A DNA stretch of 10,941 nucleotides from JALXCG01 sp026991065 [NCBI: Gemmatimonadota bacterium] (lineage in GTDB: Bacteria; GCA-2686955), in contig JALXCG010000793.1 in NCBI GenBank assembly GCA_026991065.1, positions 1 to 10,941 of the forward strand. The letters are read 5' to 3'. Numbering within the stretch: the first letter of the stretch is position 1; every line of letters starts with the position of its first letter. The notes below the pieces were generated by a model, which searched no databases, was not told where the DNA came from, and saw nothing but the letters and a program-made list of their open reading frames with translations. Position numbers and translations under genes: made by a program. Positions 6,598 through 10,941 of the stretch are shown piece by piece.

Positions 6598-7410
6598 ATG
6601 TCCACGTTGCGCATGTCCCTTGAATATGACGGGGGCGCATTTCATGGCTGGCAGCGCCAGCCCGACCAACGCACGGTTCAGGGCGAGGTAGAGAGAGCGC
6701 TGGCGCTTGCTTGCCGACAACCGATCGCGGTAACAGCGGCCGGCCGCACCGACGCCGGGGTGCATGCAGCCGGTCAGGTAATCAGTTTCAACGTTGAGGC
6801 CGCGGAGGGGGACCTTGCCGGATACGCACGGCATTTGCACTACCGCGTGAACCGGATTCTGCCGGAGGATGTTGCGGTGCTCGATGCCGCTCCGGCAACC
6901 GACGGTTTCAATGCCCGCTTCGATGCTCTTCGACGCGCCTACCGCTATCGCATCCACTTTCGTCGGCGTCCGCTGGGCCGCTCTCAGGCGTGGCTGGTTC
7001 GTCACTCCCTCAGTTGGGAGAGCATGAAAGCCGCGATCGAGTGCGTCCGCCGCCACGAGGACTTTCGCGCATTCACCCGGAAAGAACTCGATCTCCCCAG
7101 TTATGTGGTGGCGATCGAGAAACTGGATCTGATCAAAACCGAGGACGGTCTTGATGTGCACATTGAGGCGCGCCGTTTTCTGCATAATTTTGTTCGCATT
7201 CTGGTGGGCACATTGATCGATGTCGGACGCGGGAGGCTTACTCCCGAAGATGTGGATCGGGCTCTCGCGAGTCGTGATCGATGCCTCGCCGGACCCACTG
7301 CGCCGCCCCATGGCCTCTGCCTTGAGCGGGTGGACTATCCTCCGGAGAGCCTTGCGCACTCGAATCCAGACGCGCGGGAAGTGGGCGTCTCTACAAAAGG
7401 AAACGACTGA
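6598..7410 (+). CDS. truA: tRNA pseudouridine(38-40) synthase
   Basis: TruA converts uridines 38, 39 and 40 of the tRNA anticodon arm to pseudouridine. The 270-residue protein has the family length and features: the N-terminal strand [16 protein letters not shown] at 7-22, [10 protein letters not shown] at 26-35, and the catalytic block [10 protein letters not shown] with D52, followed by GQVISF. Later come YRYRIHF, the HEDFRAFT region and [19 protein letters not shown], typical of the second half of TruA. I chose ATG 6598 over the TTG at 6595 and the internal ATG at 6613 because GGTGA sits at 6589-6593 and the protein then begins at the usual distance before the first strand. The stop shares one base with the next gene's ATG (TGATG), so it heads a tightly packed group of truA, transaldolase, protease and purB. 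Confidence 0.95.
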   Translation: MSTLRMSLEYDGGAFHGWQRQPDQRTVQGEVERALALACRQPIAVTAAGRTDAGVHAAGQVISFNVEAAEGDLAGYARHLHYRVNRILPEDVAVLDAAPATDGFNARFDALRRAYRYRIHFRRRPLGRSQAWLVRHSLSWESMKAAIECVRRHEDFRAFTRKELDLPSYVVAIEKLDLIKTEDGLDVHIEARRFLHNFVRILVGTLIDVGRGRLTPEDVDRALASRDRCLAGPTAPPHGLCLERVDYPPESLAHSNPDAREVGVSTKGND

Positions 7411-8069
7411 TGAAGCTATTTATCGATACGGCAAACACCGAAGAGATCAGGGCCGCGGCGGCACTTGGCCTTCTTGACGGGGTAACCACCAACCCCTCCC
7501 TCCTGGCCAAAGAGATTGAGCGCCGCGGGCGCGGGCGCCAGGAAGAGATTTTCGCCGAGATCTGCGAAATTGTTCCCGGCCCGGTGTCGGCCGAAGTTCT
7601 GGCGGCGGACTACGAGGGAATGGTCCGTGAAGGCCGGGAGATTGCCGGGATCGCCTCCAATGTGGTGGTCAAGTGCCCGCTGACGGAAGCGGGGCTGAGG
7701 GCGACACGCACTCTTTCAGAAGAGGATATTGCGGTCAACGTGACGTTGATCTTTCAGCCCATTCAGGCACTTCTGGCGGCCAAGGCGGGAGCCGCTTTCG
7801 TCTCTCCATTCGTGGGCCGTCTCGACGATATCTCCGCCCCCGGAATGAGCATGGTGGCCGACATCGTGGAGGTTTTTGGTAACTACTCGTTCGCCACCGA
7901 AGTGCTGGTGGCTTCGGTGCGCAACCCGGTACATGTTCTGGATGCCGCCCGTCTCGGTGCGGATGTTGCAACCATCCCGTATGGCGTGATCAAGCAACTT
8001 TTGCATCACCCGCTTACCACGATCGGAATTGAACGCTTCACTGCTGATGCCAAGAAATACACGGGGTGA
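7410..8069 (+). CDS. tal: Transaldolase, small (FSA/TalC-like) subfamily
   Basis: The enzyme transfers a dihydroxyacetone unit between sugar phosphates by a Schiff-base lysine, in the non-oxidative pentose phosphate pathway. The 219-residue protein matches the short single-domain subfamily (about 215-220 residues): [10 protein letters not shown] at 4-13, [10 protein letters not shown] at 25-34, the Schiff-base lysine K88 in [15 protein letters not shown] at 109-115, [20 protein letters not shown] at 121-140. E. coli fructose-6-phosphate aldolase has Gln59 and Tyr131 at two active-site positions; here they are Glu62 (SAEVLA) and Phe134 (SPFV), the pattern of true transaldolases. I therefore favour transaldolase over aldolase, although gene databases often give either name. 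AAAAGG at 7395-7400 is the ribosome site; the start overlaps the truA stop by one base. The next gene follows after 3 bases. Confidence 0.9.
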   Translation: MKLFIDTANTEEIRAAAALGLLDGVTTNPSLLAKEIERRGRGRQEEIFAEICEIVPGPVSAEVLAADYEGMVREGREIAGIASNVVVKCPLTEAGLRATRTLSEEDIAVNVTLIFQPIQALLAAKAGAAFVSPFVGRLDDISAPGMSMVADIVEVFGNYSFATEVLVASVRNPVHVLDAARLGADVATIPYGVIKQLLHHPLTTIGIERFTADAKKYTG

Positions 8070-8072
8070 ACC

Positions 8073-9506
8073 ATGCGCATTGTCCTACTGACCGGAACTG
8101 CACTGATGGCAGCGGTGGCGGGGTTTGCGGCCATCGATTTTTCCATGGCGGCGGGGCCGTCCAACGCGGCCGCAGAATCAACGGTCGATTCGCGGAGCAA
8201 TGCGATTGTGATTGCCGCGGCCCGGGTTGGTCCCTCCGTGGTGGCCGTTCACACCTATGCCACTCAGGTTGTGGCGGAACCCGCTTCAGGGCCCTTCAAT
8301 GACCCATTCTTCCGCGGCTTTTTCGCGCCGCGCTACTATGAGAGGCCGGTGACGGGTCTGGGTAGCGGGGTCATCATCGATTCCCGTGGCTATGTGGTGA
8401 CCAATGATCATGTGGTTCAAGGAGCGCAGCGGATCCAATTGAGTTTTTCCGATGGCCGGGAGTTTCCCGCGCAGTTGGTCGGGACCGATCCGGCGAATGA
8501 TCTTGCTCTGTTGCGGATCGATGATCCTCCGGCTGATCTCCCGTACGCCACATTGGGCAATTCCGACGATCTTCTTATCGGCGAGTGGGCGATTGCGATT
8601 GGCAATCCGTTTGGTGATCTGATTGATGATCCCGAGCCGACCGTGACCGCCGGTGTGATCAGTGCCATGCACCGCGCGGTCAAGAGCAGCGCCAATGCGG
8701 ATCGCGTTTACCGCGACATGATCCAAACCGATGCGGCGATCAACCCCGGAAACTCAGGTGGTGCACTGGTTAACGAGGCCGGGGAAGTGATCGGTATCAA
8801 CACGTTCATTTTCTCCAATAGCGGCGGCTCCATGGGGATCGGTTTCGCGATTCCCGCCAACCGGGTGCGCAAGGCGATTCGCGATCTTGCGGAGTATGGC
8901 GAGGTTCGGCAGGTGTGGATGGGGGTCAAGGTGCAACCGTTGACGGAGGACTTGAGAAACGCTCTTGGCCTCACCGCTGACCAGGGTGTGTTGATCGCCG
9001 CGATCGAAGCCGATTCGCCGGCTCGTGAGGCCGGACTGCGAGAAGGAGATCTTGTTCTAAGCATCAACGGCGCACCCATTCGGACCGTGCTCGATTTCGA
9101 GTTGGCGCTTGCGCAGGCGGTGGTGGGCGACACCATGGAGATGGTCTGTCAGCGTCGCGGGAAAACCCTGCGCAAGAGAGTTGAACTGCGTGAGCGTCCG
9201 GCCGAACTGGATGAGGTCAACATCCCCGCGCTGGGGATGAAAGGGATGGCTTTGACACCCACGCTTGCTCGTCGCTACCGGGTGAAGTCGAGAAGTGGCG
9301 TGTTGATCACTGCGCTCACCGATGATGGGCCGTTGGCGCGCGCCGACGTCCGCGTTGGTGATGTCATCCTCGCCTTTGGGCGCTGGGAGGTGGAATCGGC
9401 GGAAGACCTGGCGTATCTGGTTGACCAGGTGCGTCCCGGAACCCGGATTCTGGTCGCCCTGGAACGCCAGGGGCAGGTGTACCATCGTCATTTCGCGGTG
9501 CGCTGA
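8073..9506 (+). CDS. HtrA/Deg-family periplasmic serine protease with two PDZ domains
   Basis: HtrA proteases degrade or hold misfolded envelope proteins. The 477-residue protein begins with a signal peptide (hydrophobic core about 4-20, likely cleavage near 27-33 among small residues). The trypsin-like domain spans about 43-270, with catalytic H113 in VVTNDHVVQGA, D143 in ANDLALLRID and S228 in NPGNSGGALVN. The loop GLGSGVIID at 95-103 and the GIGFAIPAN block at 255-263 are also typical. Two PDZ domains follow: the first at about 283-372 has the VLIAAIEADSPAREAGLREGD carboxylate-binding and GD-loop pattern, and the second at about 385-475 is more divergent. Length and order match DegP/DegQ/MucD proteins; the exact type cannot be told. 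GGGGTGA at 8063-8069, partly the previous gene's stop, provides the ribosome site 3 bases before ATG. Confidence 0.94.
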   Translation: MRIVLLTGTALMAAVAGFAAIDFSMAAGPSNAAAESTVDSRSNAIVIAAARVGPSVVAVHTYATQVVAEPASGPFNDPFFRGFFAPRYYERPVTGLGSGVIIDSRGYVVTNDHVVQGAQRIQLSFSDGREFPAQLVGTDPANDLALLRIDDPPADLPYATLGNSDDLLIGEWAIAIGNPFGDLIDDPEPTVTAGVISAMHRAVKSSANADRVYRDMIQTDAAINPGNSGGALVNEAGEVIGINTFIFSNSGGSMGIGFAIPANRVRKAIRDLAEYGEVRQVWMGVKVQPLTEDLRNALGLTADQGVLIAAIEADSPAREAGLREGDLVLSINGAPIRTVLDFELALAQAVVGDTMEMVCQRRGKTLRKRVELRERPAELDEVNIPALGMKGMALTPTLARRYRVKSRSGVLITALTDDGPLARADVRVGDVILAFGRWEVESAEDLAYLVDQVRPGTRILVALERQGQVYHRHFAVR

Positions 9507-9520
9507 AAGGGGATACGGTC

Positions 9521-10831
9521 ATGATTGAGCGCTATACAACGCCGGAGATGAAACAGATCTGGAGTGATGAGAATCGCTTTGCGATCTGGCTGGAGGTGGA
9601 GACCACGGCGCTTGAAGTGATGGCGGACCTCGGCCTCGCGCCGCGTGAGTCGGCAACGGCGGTGCGCGAACGAGGCGCGTTCGACTGCGCCCGGATCCAC
9701 GAGATCGAAGCCGAGGTGGACCACGATGTGATCGCTTTTCTTACCTGTGTCGCGGAGTATGTGGGGCCGGAGGCAGGCTATCTGCATCGTGGAATGACCT
9801 CGTCCGATCTGCTGGATACCTCTCTGGCCCTACAGCTTCGGGCGGCCGGTGAAGCGGTGCTGAACGCGCTTGAATCGCTCCACGCCGCGATTGGTCGACT
9901 GGCGTTGCGCACCCGCGATCTGCCGGCGATCGGGCGCAGCCACGGTGTGCACGCGGAGCCGATCACCCTGGGGTTGAAGTTCGCATCGTGGTATGCGGAA
10001 CTCGGACGCGGCATCGAGCGGTTCCGCCGCGAGGTCGATGAGATCTCCACCGGCAAGATCTCCGGCGCGGTCGGCACGTTTGCTCACCTGCCGCCGGCGG
10101 TGGAAGCGGAAGTCTGCGCTCGTCTCGGGTTGCGTCCGGATCCGGTTTCGACCCAGATCGTGGCCCGTGACCGCCACGCGGGGTATCTGGCGGCGCTGGC
10201 GATTCTCGGTTCCAGCATGGACCGCTTCGCCACCGAGATCCGGCATCTCGCACGCACTGAAGTGGGCGAGGTGGAGGAGCCGTTCGGGAAGAAGCAGAAG
10301 GGCTCCTCGGCGATGCCGCACAAACGCAATCCCATCACCTGTGAGCGAGTGAGCGGCATGGCTCGTTTGCTGCGTGGGAACCTGGTGGTGGCGTTGGAGA
10401 ATATTCCGCTCTGGCATGAGCGGGACATCAGCCACTCTTCGGCCGAGCGCGTCATCCTGCCGGACTCCACCAATCTCGTCCACTACATGGCCCAGCGTCT
10501 GCAGAGGGTGGTCGACGGACTGCGGGTTTTTCCCGAGAACGCACGCCGCAACCTGGATCTCTCGGCGGGCTTGATTGCGTCGCAGGCGTTCCTGCTTGCC
10601 CTGGTAGATCGGGGCCTTACCCGCGAAGAAGCCTACCGCCTGGTGCAAGCGGTAGCGATGGAAGCGCGTGAAGCGGGGCGCCCCTTCCAGGAAGTCGCCC
10701 TGGCTTCAACCGCCCTGCGGAGCCACCTCAGCAGCGCGGAGATGGAGGAACTGGCTTCGCTCGATCGCCATTTCCGCCACGTTGACACCATCTTTGCGCG
10801 GGTGGGGCTGAAGGCTGGGGAGACGCCGTGA
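9521..10831 (+). CDS. purB: Adenylosuccinate lyase
   Basis: PurB removes fumarate twice in purine metabolism: from SAICAR to give AICAR, and from adenylosuccinate to give AMP. The 436-residue protein is of the bacterial short type. Visible are ERYTTPEMKQIW at 3-14, the YLHRGMTSSDLLDT block at 87-100 that binds substrate, SHGVHAEPIT at 140-149 with the general acid H141, and the superfamily signature GSSAMPHKRNP at 261-271 in the mobile loop carrying the catalytic serine (S262/S263). HERDISHSSAERV at 299-311 follows. The ribosome site AAAGGGGA at 9506-9513 stands 7 bases before ATG 9521; the gap from the protease stop is 14 bases. The stop overlaps the next start as GTGA. It is separated from purD-purE by about 9 kb, so purine genes are split here. 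Confidence 0.96.
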   Translation: MIERYTTPEMKQIWSDENRFAIWLEVETTALEVMADLGLAPRESATAVRERGAFDCARIHEIEAEVDHDVIAFLTCVAEYVGPEAGYLHRGMTSSDLLDTSLALQLRAAGEAVLNALESLHAAIGRLALRTRDLPAIGRSHGVHAEPITLGLKFASWYAELGRGIERFRREVDEISTGKISGAVGTFAHLPPAVEAEVCARLGLRPDPVSTQIVARDRHAGYLAALAILGSSMDRFATEIRHLARTEVGEVEEPFGKKQKGSSAMPHKRNPITCERVSGMARLLRGNLVVALENIPLWHERDISHSSAERVILPDSTNLVHYMAQRLQRVVDGLRVFPENARRNLDLSAGLIASQAFLLALVDRGLTREEAYRLVQAVAMEAREAGRPFQEVALASTALRSHLSSAEMEELASLDRHFRHVDTIFARVGLKAGETP

Positions 10832-10941
10832 CTTTTTTCGCTCGACCACTTTCGACGCTCGCAGCGCTCCTCCTGTCCTGGAGCGTCTGGGGGACGCCGG
10901 GCGGCGCCACCGCGGCGCTGAACCCTCCCGCTGCGCAATCG
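10828..10941 (+). CDS. Start of an exported protein, cut by the window end
   Basis: A GTG at 10828 overlaps the purB stop as GTGA and opens a frame that runs without a stop to the last base (38 codons). The encoded N-terminus begins MTFFARPLSTLAALLLSWSV and is a good Sec signal peptide: positive Arg6, a hydrophobic core of about 8-21, and small residues ending ATA at 27-29 before ALNPPAAQS. The function is not visible. The frame is supported by the signal peptide and by the same overlap pattern seen at other junctions in this window. AAGGCTGGGGAG upstream (10811-10822) can act as ribosome site. Confidence 0.65.
   Translation, partial: MTFFARPLSTLAALLLSWSVWGTPGGATAALNPPAAQS

Noticed and set aside
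6501-6614. An N-terminal extension of plsC up to an ATG at 6614.
   Set aside because: It would overlap the truA start and adds 38 residues without family features before the natural hydrophobic N-terminus at 6500.
6550-7359. A 269-codon minus-strand open frame across truA.
   Set aside because: It is antisense to a clearly real truA, has no family motif, and would cross the truA start and divergent gap.

Overview
The window is a chromosomal housekeeping region of a Gram-negative bacterium. Apolipoprotein N-acyltransferase (Lnt), a periplasmic HtrA/Deg-type protease and Sec-type signal peptides indicate an outer membrane and periplasm. The DNA is GC-rich and almost fully coding, with no gene-free stretch above about 140 bases. 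A secreted protein with a choice-of-anchor-J / cleaved-adhesin-like fold is common in the FCB superphylum and related candidate phyla, so I lean towards such a lineage (Gemmatimonadota-, Eisenbacteria-, Krumholzibacteriota- or Latescibacterota-like). This is inference only, because no rRNA or other decisive marker is present.

Layout. Bases 1-1395, plus strand: the end of purD, purE, and a small secreted protein, linked by 4-base stop/start overlaps. Bases 1482-4716, plus strand: a polyprenyl-phosphate sugar-phosphate transferase, lnt and era, again overlapping; lnt appears to start at a CTG codon. Bases 4694-5653, minus strand: an NAD-dependent sugar-nucleotide epimerase/dehydratase whose end overlaps the end of era by 23 bases. 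Bases 5790-6500, minus strand: a PlsC-type lysophosphatidate acyltransferase. Bases 6598-10941, plus strand: truA, a transaldolase-type enzyme, an HtrA protease, purB, and the first 38 codons of another secreted protein cut by the window end.

Themes. De novo purine synthesis is present in two places (purD-purE and purB). The envelope genes fit together: the sugar transferase and epimerase would serve surface polysaccharide, PlsC makes phospholipid precursor, Lnt matures lipoproteins, and HtrA handles protein quality control in the periplasm. Era and TruA act on ribosome and tRNA maturation. No mobile element, CRISPR array, tRNA, rRNA or phage gene is visible.

I found no convincing novel defence or biosynthetic system. 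The points worth a second look are the CTG start of lnt, overlaps that use all four NTG start codons, a PurE lacking the usual histidine in its glycine-rich active-site loop, a possible frameshift at the end of the secreted protein, a short leader ORF with a strong ribosome site before truA, and the convergent gene overlap.
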